A DNA stretch of 25,763 nucleotides, taken from the NCBI GenBank assembly GCA_046758005.1, contig JBHHZJ010000049.1, positions 1-25,763 on the forward strand, in the 5' to 3' direction. The notes beneath the pieces are model-generated. The model was not told the origin of the DNA and searched no databases. It worked only from the letters and a program-made list of their open reading frames with translations. The position numbers were made by a program, and so were the translations under genes. Origin of the DNA: JBHHZJ01 sp046758005 (lineage in GTDB: Bacteria > Pseudomonadota > Alphaproteobacteria > Kiloniellales > J153). Below, one piece after another: positions 7,747 through 16,288 of this stretch (position 1 is its first letter; every line of letters begins with the position of its first letter).

Positions 7747-9762
7747 TCAATTGCCGAAGAGTTTCTTGAGCGCCTTTTTCGGATCCGGGATCAGGCCGCC
7801 GCCCTGGTCTCCGCCCGGCGCCGGCGGTTTGGCGATTCCTTCCAGGACCTTGCCGACATCGGCGCCTTCCTTGAGCCGTTTGACGGTCTCCTTGGCGCCC
7901 TGGAGCGCCTTGCTCGGGTCCTTGGCCACGTCGGTCGCGAGGCCGGCCAGGTCTGGCCGGTAGCTCAGGTCGTCCCAGGGCCCCTCGACGATGACCGGCA
8001 CCGCGAGGCCTTTCGCTCCGGCCGTGCCGCCCTGGCCTTGGAGGCTGGCCACCACCTTGGGCTCGACCCGGTAGTTCAGCGTGCGCTTCGGCATGTCGGC
8101 CGTGCCCTTTCCGTTCAGGCGCAGCAGCGGATTGAGCAGGACGAGGTCGTCGTTGCGCAGGATGCCTTTCTCGATCTTGAAGGTTCCGGAAAGCTCGGCG
8201 AAGTCCGTTTTCTGCGCCGTGGCCGCGCCGGCGTCGAGGAACGCGGAGCCCACGTTGCGCGCCATGGCGGCCAGGTTGATCCCCTTGATCGCGCCGTCGG
8301 TGAACTTGACCGCGCCCGTGCCGTCGAGCGCCGCGACCATCGCCTTCTGGCTGCGGCCCCGCGCGGTCATGGAGAACTCGATCCGGCCCGTGCCCGCCAG
8401 GCGGTCGACGCCCGCCGCGTCGCTGAGCAGCGGCTCCGCCTGGACGCCCTCGATCGCGAAGGTCTTGGCCACGGCCGGCACCTTGCCGCGGGCGTCCAGC
8501 GTCACCCGCCCCTTGCCGCGGCCGCCGTAAAGCTCGAACTCGGTGAGATCGAGGACCAGCAGGCCGTCCTTGAGCGCGACCGTCACGGCGCTGCGCCCGA
8601 TCTTGAGGTCGCGCACCCGGATCGACCCGACCGTGAGCGCGAAGTCCACGTCCGCCGCCTTGAGGCCGTCGAGCGCGATCGGCTCCTCGCTCCACCCCGC
8701 CGGCGCGCCTTGCGCCCCGGGCGCGGCGGCCGGGGCGCCCGCGTCCTCGGCCGGCGGCGGCAGGTACACGTTCGCGTCGATTCGGTCGACGTCCAGGCGC
8801 CCCTTCAGGTACGGCCGCTTGCCGCCGATGTCGGCGGTAATGTCGCCCGCGGCGTTCATCCGGTCGAGCGCGATCCGGGCGCCGGTGAAGGCGAACGTCT
8901 TGTCCGTGGCGTCGATCTTGCCCGTGATCTTGAGCGGCCCCAGGCCGCCGCCGGCCGCCTCGACGGGGTTGCCGGCCCAGGCGGCCAAAGCCCGGATCGA
9001 CGGCACGTCGAGGTCGATCTGCCCATCGACGCGCGGCGGCGCGGCGTAGGTGACGCTGCCCCGATAGGCGACCTTGATGGGCTCGGACTCGAGCGCCAGT
9101 CGCAGCGGCGTGGTCTTCCCGGCCATGAGGCCGCGCAGGTTCTCGCTCTCAACCTTGAGCGTCAGCTTCCGGCCGTTCCACACGAGCGACCCGTCCGCGC
9201 GCACCGGTCCGTCGAGATCGGGCAGCGACACCTTCATCGTGATGTCGGAGGCCTCGAACCGGTCCCCGGTCCTGGCGTCCCGGAACGTGATCAGGCCGTC
9301 CTCGATACGCACGTCGCCGAGGCTGAGCTGCTGCAGGCCGGGCGCCGCCGTGCCCTCGCCCGCGGGCTTGGCGCCAGCGCCGAAATCCCAGTTGGGCCGG
9401 CCCGCCTTGTCGACCTCCAGGTGGATCACCGGCTTGACCAGGACGAAGCTGTCGACCCTGACCTCGCCCGACAGCAGGGGCCAGACCTGGAGCCGCAAGA
9501 CGAGCTTGTCCAGGCTTGCCATCCGGGCCGTGGCGGCGCCGGGCGCGTTGGCGAAGGCAACGTCCTCGGCCTGGAGCTCGAGACGCGGCAGCACCGAGAG
9601 CTCGAGCCCGCCCTTGAGGCTCAGCTCGCGACCGGTGGCCTCGCGCGCCACCTCCGCGATCTGCTCCTTGTAGGTCTCGACCGGGATCAGGAACGGCGCC
9701 GCGATCAGGACCACGAGCGTCAGCACGACCGCGGCCGCCAAGCCGATGAGAACCTTCTTCAT
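7747..9762 (-). CDS. AsmA family protein, inner-membrane anchored, periplasmic
   Basis: The 671-residue product begins with one N-terminal transmembrane helix (about 4-26). It is followed by the AsmA N-terminal pattern IPVETYKEQIAEVAREATGR, LSVLPRLELQAEDV and NWDFG. The C-terminal AsmA_2-like region contains LDLTEFELYGGRGKGRVTLD and LNGKGTADMPKRTLNYR. AsmA-like proteins are long beta-rich repeats in the periplasm, linked to outer-membrane biogenesis and lipid transport. The specific role here is inferred only from the family. Length is normal. The protein ends in a Pro/Gly/Lys-rich tail (DPKKALKKLFGN). An AGAGG ribosome site lies upstream. It follows the lipoprotein gene by 44 nt on the same strand, so a two-gene envelope operon is likely. 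Confidence 0.9.
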   Translation of the reverse strand: MKKVLIGLAAAVVLTLVVLIAAPFLIPVETYKEQIAEVAREATGRELSLKGGLELSVLPRLELQAEDVAFANAPGAATARMASLDKLVLRLQVWPLLSGEVRVDSFVLVKPVIHLEVDKAGRPNWDFGAGAKPAGEGTAAPGLQQLSLGDVRIEDGLITFRDARTGDRFEASDITMKVSLPDLDGPVRADGSLVWNGRKLTLKVESENLRGLMAGKTTPLRLALESEPIKVAYRGSVTYAAPPRVDGQIDLDVPSIRALAAWAGNPVEAAGGGLGPLKITGKIDATDKTFAFTGARIALDRMNAAGDITADIGGKRPYLKGRLDVDRIDANVYLPPPAEDAGAPAAAPGAQGAPAGWSEEPIALDGLKAADVDFALTVGSIRVRDLKIGRSAVTVALKDGLLVLDLTEFELYGGRGKGRVTLDARGKVPAVAKTFAIEGVQAEPLLSDAAGVDRLAGTGRIEFSMTARGRSQKAMVAALDGTGAVKFTDGAIKGINLAAMARNVGSAFLDAGAATAQKTDFAELSGTFKIEKGILRNDDLVLLNPLLRLNGKGTADMPKRTLNYRVEPKVVASLQGQGGTAGAKGLAVPVIVEGPWDDLSYRPDLAGLATDVAKDPSKALQGAKETVKRLKEGADVGKVLEGIAKPPAPGGDQGGGLIPDPKKALKKLFGN

Positions 9763-9806
9763 GTCGTTGCCTCTGCGTGATGGACCCGCGCCGCTTGGCG
9801 CGGCCC

Positions 9807-10292
9807 TTACAGCGGAACCAGGTTGTCGTCCGGCCCCTGCTTCCGAAGGAGCTGCAATCGCCCGGTCTTCTCATAGGGCAGGGCGCGGCCGGACCGGCCC
9901 TTCAGGTAGGCGACGCCTTCCAGGCGGTAGCTGAGGTCGGCCCGCTGGCCGAACGCGAGGGCCTGCTGGAGCATGTCCAGGAGCGTCGTCGAGGCAACGA
10001 TCGGAACCGTGACCTCGCCCAGGCGCGGGACCGTGACGGACCGGTTGGTGAACCCCTGCGCGAAGGGCCGGTCGTTCAGCTCGAGCGCGAAGGTCATGCC
10101 GTCGAGCGGCAGATCGAAGTTGTTCGGGTTACCGACGCGCAGCTCCACCCGGAGCCGCTGTTCGAGCACGCCGCCCTCGAGCAGCCTGATGTCGGCCAGA
10201 CTGACCTGCGGCGGCTCGGTCCGCTCCGGCACGGCGCACGACGCCAGGGTGAGCAGGACCGTCCCGCCGATCAGCGCCCGCGCGTAGCCCAT
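9807..10292 (-). CDS. LEA14/WHy-domain-like lipoprotein
   Basis: This 161-residue protein carries a signal peptide with lipobox LASC, so Cys19 is the probable lipidated residue. A single late-embryogenesis-abundant type 2 (WHy) beta-sandwich follows: VSLADIRLLEGGVLEQRLRV, then LRVGNPNNFDLPLDGMTF and a run of beta strands. The NPN in the first conserved strand is characteristic. The start at 10292 is fixed by a strong GGGAGGTGAG just upstream and by the signal peptide; the longer open frame is not supported. It is probably an envelope stress or lipid-associated lipoprotein co-transcribed with the downstream AsmA gene. The molecular function of bacterial members is poorly known. Confidence 0.85.
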   Translation of the reverse strand: MGYARALIGGTVLLTLASCAVPERTEPPQVSLADIRLLEGGVLEQRLRVELRVGNPNNFDLPLDGMTFALELNDRPFAQGFTNRSVTVPRLGEVTVPIVASTTLLDMLQQALAFGQRADLSYRLEGVAYLKGRSGRALPYEKTGRLQLLRKQGPDDNLVPL

Positions 10293-10506
10293 CGCCTCAC
10301 CTCCCGGGACGCGCCCCGGCCCGGCCCCAATCGACCGGGCGCGGACCAGCGGGCCCGTCCGCTTCGCGTCTCGTCGCCGCCGGAGGCTGTCCGTCATGCT
10401 TTATCCGGCCGGCTCGGTCCGGCATGTTGTACCTGGACACGCGGTCCCGGCGAACGGGGCCGCACCATGGTGCGATTTCAGATACCAATACGGGGGTGAC
10501 AAAGCT

Positions 10507-11124
10507 ATGACAAGTCCAGTCCTCTACGGGCCGCCTTACAGCACCTGCGTGCGCAGCGCGCGCCTCGCCCTCGAGGAAAAGGGCGTCGCCTACGAACTCG
10601 TCGACGTGGATATCTTCGCGGGCGCGAACCGAGAGCCGGAGCACCTGTCACGCCATCCTTTCGGCAAGGTCCCGGCGTTCGAGCACGACGGCTTCGCGCT
10701 GTACGAAACCTGCGCGATCATGCGCTACGTGGACGAGGCCTTCGACGGCCCCGCCCTGCAACCGGCCAGACCGCGCGGGCGCGCCCGCATGACCCAGGCG
10801 ATCGGCATCATCGATTGCTACGCCTCTCCCACGCTGATCAGCCGTATCGTGATCCCGCGCCTGACCAAGCAGACGCCGGACGAAGCGGTCCTGCCCGATG
10901 CGCGGTGCGCGCTTGCGGCGTTGGAAGACCTGATCGAGGACGGCCCCTACCTGGCGGGCGACGCCGTGAGCCTGGCCGATCTGCATCTGGTGCCGATCTA
11001 CCACTACGTCCGCCAAACGCCGGAGGGCGAGATCCTGCTGGCCGACACGCCCAAGCTGAGGCACTGGTGGTCCGCGACGAGGGGCCGCGCGACGGTGGAA
11101 CGGACCACGCCCTCGCTGGGTTGA
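10507..11124 (+). CDS. Glutathione S-transferase family protein
   Basis: The 205-residue product has the two-domain cytosolic GST layout. An N-terminal thioredoxin-like fold (1-80) has LYGPPYSTCVRSARLALEEK, the cis-proline motif GKVPAFEHDG (V55-P56) and YETCAIMRYVDE, where E67-T68 replace the usual Glu-Ser pair that binds the glutathione gamma-glutamyl group. An all-helical domain follows, with LIEDGPYLAGDAVSLADLHL. It would conjugate or reduce electrophiles with glutathione; the substrate is unknown. A GGGGGTGA ribosome site precedes the ATG. It stands between the divergent lipoprotein gene (214-nt gap) and the ABC transporter genes (156-nt gap). Confidence 0.9.
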   Translation: MTSPVLYGPPYSTCVRSARLALEEKGVAYELVDVDIFAGANREPEHLSRHPFGKVPAFEHDGFALYETCAIMRYVDEAFDGPALQPARPRGRARMTQAIGIIDCYASPTLISRIVIPRLTKQTPDEAVLPDARCALAALEDLIEDGPYLAGDAVSLADLHLVPIYHYVRQTPEGEILLADTPKLRHWWSATRGRATVERTTPSLG

Positions 11125-11280
11125 CCGGCACGCGGGCGGGCTTGACGCACCGTGTCGCCCACGTTGCGTTGCCCGCGGACCGGCGCGCAACGGCCCGCTC
11201 GCTCCGATTTCTCCGGCGCGTCCCTGTCGGGTAGGATCGCAGCGGTCTCAAGCCGATTCGCTTTGGAAGGGGCATGAACG

Positions 11281-12939
11281 ATGGGTCGTCTCGCCGCCCT
11301 GCTGCTCAGCATTCTCGTCGGCGCGCTTGGCGGCGCGACCGGGGCCGCGGCGGCCGAGCTCAGAATCGGCATGACCCAGTTCCCCTCGACGCTCAATCCC
11401 CAGATCGACGCCATGCTGGCCAAGTCCTACGTGCTGGCCATGACCCAGCGCCCGATCACCGCCTACGACCAGGACTGGAAACTCGTCTGCATGCTGTGCA
11501 CCGAGTTGCCGACGCTGGACAACGGCCTGGCCAAGCCGGAGCCGCTGCCCGGCGGCGGCCGGGGCATTGCGGTGACCTACACCATCCGACCGGACGCCAC
11601 CTGGGGCGACGGCGTGGCCGTCACCAGCGCCGACGTCGTCTTCACCTGGGAGGTGGGCCGCCACCCGAAGTCGGGGGTCAGCGACTTCGAGGCCTTCCGG
11701 CGCATCCTCAAGATCGACGTGATCGACGACAAGACCTTCACCCTGCACGTCGACCGGATCACTTACGACTACAACGCGGCCGGGCTGGACCTGCTGCCCG
11801 CCCACATCGAGCGGCCGATCTTCGAGGCCGACCCGGCGGCCTACCGCAACCGCACCGCCTTCGACGCCGACCCGACCAACCCGGGCCTGGCCTTCGGGCC
11901 GTACCGGATCGTCGAGGTCGTCTCGGGCTCGCAAATCGTTGTGGCCCGTAACCCGACCTGGTGGGGCGCTGCGCCCGCCTTCGACCGCATCACGGTGCGG
12001 GTGATCGAGAACACCGCGGCGCTCGAGGCGAATCTTCTTTCCGGCGCGATCGACATGATCGCCGGCGAGCTGGGCCTGAGCATCGACCAGGCGCTCGCCT
12101 TCGAGAAGCGGCACGGCAAGCGTTTCCGGGTCCTCTACAAACCGGGGCTCATTTACGAGCACTTGGACCTCAACCTGGACAACCCGATCCTTGCGGACAA
12201 GCGGGTCCGCCGGGCGCTGATCCTCGCCCTGGACCGCGCGGCGATCAGCCGGCGCCTGTTCGAGGGGCGCCAGCCGGTCGCGCACGCCTCGGTCAGCCCG
12301 CTCGACTGGGTCTACGACCCGAAGGTCCCGACCTACCCCTACGATCCGGCTCGCGCCAAGGCGCTGCTCGAGGAGGCCGGCTGGTCGGTGATGAAGGGCG
12401 GCGTGCGCCACAACGCCGCCGGCGAGCGCCTGAGCCTGGAGCTCATGACCACGGCCGGCAACCGCAGCCGCGAGCTGGTCGAGCAGGTCCTGCAGAGCCA
12501 GTGGCGCCAGGTCGGAATCGACGTGCGCATCCGCAACGAACCGGCGCGCGTCTTCTTCGGCGAGACGGTCACCAAGCGCAAGTTCACCGGGGTGGCCATG
12601 TTCGCCTGGCTGTCCTCGCCCGAGAACGTGCCGCGCACGACCCTGCGTTCGGACCAGATCCCGACGCGGGAGAACAACTGGGCCGGGCAGAACTACACCG
12701 GGTTCAAGAACGCCGAGATGGACGCGCTCATAGACGCGATCGAGGTCGAGCTCGACCGGGCCAAGCGCAAGGCGCTGTGGGCCCGCCTGCAGAGCCTCTA
12801 CGCCGAGGAACTTCCGGTGATCCCGCTCTACTGGCGCGCCGAGGCCTACGTCCTGCCCAGGTGGCTCTCCGGCGTGCGCCCGACGGGGCACCAGATCACG
12901 ACGACCATGTGGGTCGAGGAATGGCGCGACGAGAGGTGA
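11281..12939 (+). CDS. ABC transporter substrate-binding protein, family 5 (peptide/nickel type)
   Basis: The 552-residue precursor has an N-terminal signal peptide ending near GAAAA-ELRIG (cleavage about residue 25). A complete family-5 extracellular solute-binding fold follows: VTYTIRPDATWGDG with VTSADVVFTWE, then GPYRIVEV, LIYEHLDLNLDNPI and DKRVRRALILALDR. FKNAEMDALIDAI and ELPVIPLYWRAEAYV are near the C-terminus. It captures a peptide-like or other oligomeric solute in the periplasm for the two permeases that follow. ATG 11281 is chosen because GGAAGGGG lies upstream; the ATG at 11274 is out of frame. Ligand identity cannot be read from sequence. Confidence 0.92.
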   Translation: MGRLAALLLSILVGALGGATGAAAAELRIGMTQFPSTLNPQIDAMLAKSYVLAMTQRPITAYDQDWKLVCMLCTELPTLDNGLAKPEPLPGGGRGIAVTYTIRPDATWGDGVAVTSADVVFTWEVGRHPKSGVSDFEAFRRILKIDVIDDKTFTLHVDRITYDYNAAGLDLLPAHIERPIFEADPAAYRNRTAFDADPTNPGLAFGPYRIVEVVSGSQIVVARNPTWWGAAPAFDRITVRVIENTAALEANLLSGAIDMIAGELGLSIDQALAFEKRHGKRFRVLYKPGLIYEHLDLNLDNPILADKRVRRALILALDRAAISRRLFEGRQPVAHASVSPLDWVYDPKVPTYPYDPARAKALLEEAGWSVMKGGVRHNAAGERLSLELMTTAGNRSRELVEQVLQSQWRQVGIDVRIRNEPARVFFGETVTKRKFTGVAMFAWLSSPENVPRTTLRSDQIPTRENNWAGQNYTGFKNAEMDALIDAIEVELDRAKRKALWARLQSLYAEELPVIPLYWRAEAYVLPRWLSGVRPTGHQITTTMWVEEWRDER

Positions 12940-13024
12940 CAGGGATCAGGGATCAGATGTCGGCCGAGAATGCTTCTGATTCCTGATACCTGATACCTGA
13001 TACCTGATCCCTGATCCCTGATAC
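12940..13024. repeat. Heptamer tandem repeat (CTGATNC x7) with a perfect 17-bp inverted repeat
   Basis: Seven contiguous 7-bp units run from 12976 to 13024: CTGATTC, three CTGATAC, two CTGATCC and CTGATAC. The segment 12940-12956 (CAGGGATCAGGGATCAG) is the exact reverse complement of 13004-13020, with a 47-nt spacer. The array fills the gap between the binding protein stop and the first permease, ending only 6 nt before the permease ATG. It could form an mRNA hairpin that sets the expression ratio of binding protein to permeases. A CRISPR is excluded because the units are contiguous and have no spacers. Confidence 0.9.
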
Positions 13025-13030
13025 CCGGAA

Positions 13031-13981
13031 ATGACGCGCTACATCCTGCAACGCCTGGTCGAATCCGCGCTCGTCCTGCTGATCATGTCGTTCGTGATCT
13101 ACGGCCTCATTGGCCTGATGCCGGGCGATCCGATCGACCTCATGCTCAGCGCCAACCCGAATCTGACGCCCGAGGACGCGGCGCGCCTGCGCGCGCTCTA
13201 CGGCCTCGACCGGCCGGTCGGCGAGCGCTACATGAACTGGCTCGCCGCCGCGGCCCAGGGCGACTTCGGCTACTCGCGCCTGCACGCCCGGCCAGTGCTC
13301 GAGGTCCTGCTGCCGCGCCTCGGCAACACCGTGCTGCTCATGGGGATCAGCTTCGCGCTCGCCTTCGCGCTCGCCCTGCCGGCGGGCATCCTGGCGGCGC
13401 TCAGGCCCCGCACGGCGAGCGACGCGGCGATCAACCTCGTCGCCTTCGCCGGGATTTCGCTTCCCCCCTTCTGGCTGGCGATCCTGCTGATCATCGTGTT
13501 CGCGGTGACGCTCGGCTGGCTGCCGGCCGGCGGCATGCCGGCCACCGGCGCGGGTCTCGCGGCGCAGGCCGAGCACCTCGCGCTGCCGGTCGCGACGCTG
13601 ACCATCGCCACGCTGGGCGGCATCATCCGCTTCGTGCGCGCGGCCACGATGGAGGCGCTGCGCCAGGACTACGTGCGCACGGCCCGGGCCAAGGGCCTGG
13701 GCGAGCGCCAGGTCGTGCTCGGCCACGTGCTGCGCAACGCCATGATCCCGGTGGTGACCATCCTGGCGCTCAACTTCGGCGCCCTGTTCTCGGGCGCGCT
13801 CATCACCGAGACCATGTTCGGGTATCTCGGCATGGGCAAGACGATCTACGACGCGATCCTGGGCAACGACTTCAACCTGGCGCTCGTCGGCCTGCTGCTG
13901 GCCACGCTGACCACGCTGCTCGCCAACCTGGCCGCCGACCTGTGCTACGCCTGGCTCGATCCGAGGATTTCCTATGGGTGA
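13031..13981 (+). CDS. ABC transporter permease, DppB/OppB type
   Basis: The 316-residue integral membrane protein begins MTRYILQRLVESALVLLIMS and continues with GLMPGDPIDLM and LYGLDRPVGERYMNWL, the hallmark N-terminus of DppB-type permeases. It has about six membrane helices. The EAA-like loop that contacts the ATPase is VRTARAKGLGERQVVLGHVLRNAMIPVVT. It forms the membrane channel together with the next gene. The only Shine-Dalgarno candidate (GGAA) abuts the ATG, so initiation looks weak. The upstream DNA is the heptamer repeat, which may have displaced or modified the native leader. It overlaps the next permease by 8 nt. Confidence 0.93.
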   Translation: MTRYILQRLVESALVLLIMSFVIYGLIGLMPGDPIDLMLSANPNLTPEDAARLRALYGLDRPVGERYMNWLAAAAQGDFGYSRLHARPVLEVLLPRLGNTVLLMGISFALAFALALPAGILAALRPRTASDAAINLVAFAGISLPPFWLAILLIIVFAVTLGWLPAGGMPATGAGLAAQAEHLALPVATLTIATLGGIIRFVRAATMEALRQDYVRTARAKGLGERQVVLGHVLRNAMIPVVTILALNFGALFSGALITETMFGYLGMGKTIYDAILGNDFNLALVGLLLATLTTLLANLAADLCYAWLDPRISYG

Positions 13982-14942
13982 GCGGGCGACGGGACCGGGC
14001 GACGGGACCCGCCGCCTGGCGGCCGAGGCGGCCACCGCGGCCGGGCCGCCGCGCTCGCTCGGCGCGGTCCTGTGGCGCCGCTTCCTCGAGCATCGGGTCG
14101 CGGTGGGCAGCCTGATCGTGCTCGCGGTCCTGGCCGGCCTGTCGCTCGCCGCGCCGCTGGTCGAGGCGGCGCTCGGCCTGGACGCGACCGCGGTCGATCT
14201 GCTCGGCCTCAAGCAGCCGCCCTCGCCCGAGCATCCGCTGGGCACCGACGAGCTGGGCCGGGACCTGCTGCTGCGCCTGCTCTACGGCGGCCGGGTGTCG
14301 CTGCTCGTCGGCATCGCCGCGGCGCTGTGCGCGGCGCTCATCGGAACCGCGATCGGGCTGGTCGCGGGCTATTACGGCGGCGGGTTGGACGCCCTGCTCA
14401 TGCGCCTGACCGACGGGGTGATCGCGCTGCCCCTGCTGCCGCTCCTGATCGTGCTCGCGGCCGTCGACCTCACCAAGCTCGGCCTGCCCGAGGCGCTCGC
14501 GACCTCGCAGGACGTGAGCCTCTACCGCATCGTGCTCCTGATCACGCTCGTGGGCTGGACCACCGTGGCGCGCCTGGTGCGCGGCGCCACGCTCTCCATG
14601 AAGGCGCGCGAGTTCGTGCGCGCGGCCGAGGCGCTCGGCGCCAGCCACGCGCGCGTCATCCTGGTCCACATCCTGCCCAACGTGGTCTCGCCGGTGATCG
14701 TCGCCACGACGCTCTCGATCGGCAACATCATCCTGCTGGAATCGGTCTTGAGCTTCCTCGGGCTGGGCATCCAGCCGCCGATCCCGAGCTGGGGCAACAT
14801 GCTGACGGGCGCGCAGGAGCTGATCTGGGACGCGCCCGCCCTGGCGATCTACCCGGGGCTCTTGATCTTCGTGACCGTGATCGCCTTCAACTTCCTCGGC
14901 GACGGCCTCCAGGACGCCCTCGACCCACGGGCGGTCGGGTAG
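13974..14942 (+). CDS. ABC transporter permease, DppC/OppC type
   Basis: The 322-residue partner permease has a cytoplasmic N-terminus, then LWRRFLEHRVAVGSLIVLAV as the first helix. HPLGTDELGRDLLLRLLYGGRVSL is the conserved DppC signature. The EAA loop is FVRAAEALGASHARVILVHILPNVVSPVI, followed by LSFLGLGIQPPIPSWGNML. The start overlaps the previous stop (ATGGGTGA), so the two permeases are translationally coupled. No ATP-binding subunits follow: the next gene is on the opposite strand, so the complex must borrow ATPases encoded elsewhere. The central loop after the second helix (VDLTKLGLPEALATSQDVSLYR) is a little longer than I expect for the family. Confidence 0.93.
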   Translation: MGERATGPGDGTRRLAAEAATAAGPPRSLGAVLWRRFLEHRVAVGSLIVLAVLAGLSLAAPLVEAALGLDATAVDLLGLKQPPSPEHPLGTDELGRDLLLRLLYGGRVSLLVGIAAALCAALIGTAIGLVAGYYGGGLDALLMRLTDGVIALPLLPLLIVLAAVDLTKLGLPEALATSQDVSLYRIVLLITLVGWTTVARLVRGATLSMKAREFVRAAEALGASHARVILVHILPNVVSPVIVATTLSIGNIILLESVLSFLGLGIQPPIPSWGNMLTGAQELIWDAPALAIYPGLLIFVTVIAFNFLGDGLQDALDPRAVG

Positions 14943-15001
14943 AACTGGCGCCTCGCCACGAAGGAACGAGGGCCTGGTCGAAGTCGCCGACCCGTGCCGG
15001 C

Positions 15002-15493
15002 TCACAGGTAGTCCCGCCTCAGCGCGGCGAGAAGGCCGCGCACGCCCGCCTCGATCAAGTCGAGGGCGTGCTCGAAATCGGCCGGGCCGCCGTGGTACGG
15101 GTCGGGCACGTCCCCGGCGTGCGCCGCGGCCGCCTCCGGGGCGAAGTCGAGCAGCAGGCGGACGCCGGCAGCAGCGCCGTCGGCCGGCCGCCGCGCTTCC
15201 AGGTGGCTGTCGTGGCCGCGGTCCATGGCAATGATCAGATCGAACGCGCGGAAGTCGTCCTCGCTCAACCGCCGCGCGCGCAGCGAGACCAGCTCGTAGC
15301 CGCGCTCGGCGCCCGCGCGCACCGCGCGCGGGTCGGGCGCCAGTCCGGCGTGCCAGGCGTGCGTGCCGGCCGAATCGCACTCGATCCGGCCGGCCAGGCC
15401 GGCGTCCGCGGCCATCTTGCGCAGCACGGCCTCGGCGGTCGGCGAGCGGCAGATGTTCCCGGTGCAGACGAACAGGACCCGGGCCGTGCGCAA
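15002..15493 (-). CDS. Low-molecular-weight protein tyrosine phosphatase, apparent TTG start
   Basis: The 163-residue protein has the LMW-PTP active site VCTGNICRS near its N-terminus (catalytic C10, CX5R arginine R16) and the general acid in DPY (D131). Such enzymes dephosphorylate tyrosine-phosphorylated proteins (often exopolysaccharide kinases) or, in some lineages, act as arsenate reductases. DPY favours the phosphatase role. The only suitable initiation codon in this frame is TTG at 15493, with AAGGGGGA about 9 nt upstream (15503-15510). The nearby ATG at 15512 is out of frame. It diverges from the sirtuin gene by 69 nt and converges on the permease gene; no partner kinase is in view. 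Confidence 0.88.
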   Translation of the reverse strand: MRTARVLFVCTGNICRSPTAEAVLRKMAADAGLAGRIECDSAGTHAWHAGLAPDPRAVRAGAERGYELVSLRARRLSEDDFRAFDLIIAMDRGHDSHLEARRPADGAAAGVRLLLDFAPEAAAAHAGDVPDPYHGGPADFEHALDLIEAGVRGLLAALRRDYL

Positions 15494-15562
15494 CGCCGTT
15501 TTCCCCCTTCATCCCGCCGCCCCTATGGCGCGCGACACGGCTCGTCTATCATTGCCGGCGTC

Positions 15563-16288
15563 ATGGCGCAATCCGACCGGCGCAAGATCGTCATCCTGAC
15601 CGGCGCGGGCATCTCCAAGGAGTCCGGGTTGGACACGTTCCGCGACCCGGGCGGCATCTGGTCGAAGGTGCGCGTCGAGGACGTGGCCACCCCCGAGGCG
15701 TTCGCGCGCGATCCGGCACGGGTGCACGGTTTCTACAACGCGCGCCGCCGGGCCCTGCTGTCCGGCACCGTGCGGCCGAACGCCGCGCACCACGCGCTCG
15801 CCCGGCTGGAGGCGGACTGGCCCGGCGAGGTGCTGCTGGTGACGCAGAACATCGACGACCTGCACGAGCGCGCCGGCTCGCGACAACTGATCCACATGCA
15901 CGGCGAGATCCTCAAGGCGCGCTGCCTGGCCTGCGGCGGCGCGAGCCCCTGGCGCGAAGACATGCGCCCGGAGAGCCGCTGCCCGGCCTGCGGCGCGGCG
16001 GGGCGCCTGCGGGTCGACGTGGTCTGGTTCGGCGAGATGCCCTACGAGATGGACCGGATCTACGCGGCGCTGGAGGCCTGCGCCCTGTTCGTCTCGATCG
16101 GCACCTCGGGCAGCGTCTACCCGGCCGCCGGCTTCGTCCAGGAAGCCCGGATGGCCGGCCGGGCGCACACGGTCGAGCTCAACCTGGAGCCCTCGGAAGG
16201 CCACGGCCTGTTCGCCGAGCGCCGTTACGGCCCGGCCACGCAGACCGTGCCGGACTTCGTCGAGCGGGTGCTGCGCGAGGGATGGTGA
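15563..16288 (+). CDS. Sir2 family NAD-dependent deacylase, class III-like (CobB type)
   Basis: This 241-residue sirtuin has the NAD-binding GAGISKESGLDTFR (14-27), TQNIDDLH (94-101) and the catalytic histidine in HMHGE (H113). A zinc ribbon is formed by C121, C124, C140 and C143. FYNARR carries Y58 and R61, the Tyr-x-x-Arg pair that marks class III sirtuins such as SIRT5 and CobB. Activity on succinyl- or malonyl-lysine, as well as acetyl-lysine, is therefore likely by family knowledge. The gene overlaps the following uracil-DNA glycosylase-like gene by 7 nt (ATGGTGA), which implies coupled translation. Calling it cobB would be reasonable by class but not certain. Confidence 0.93.
   Translation: MAQSDRRKIVILTGAGISKESGLDTFRDPGGIWSKVRVEDVATPEAFARDPARVHGFYNARRRALLSGTVRPNAAHHALARLEADWPGEVLLVTQNIDDLHERAGSRQLIHMHGEILKARCLACGGASPWREDMRPESRCPACGAAGRLRVDVVWFGEMPYEMDRIYAALEACALFVSIGTSGSVYPAAGFVQEARMAGRAHTVELNLEPSEGHGLFAERRYGPATQTVPDFVERVLREGW

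Noticed and set aside
12976..13024. CRISPR-like array
   Set aside because: The 7-bp units are contiguous with no spacers, so it is a simple tandem repeat.
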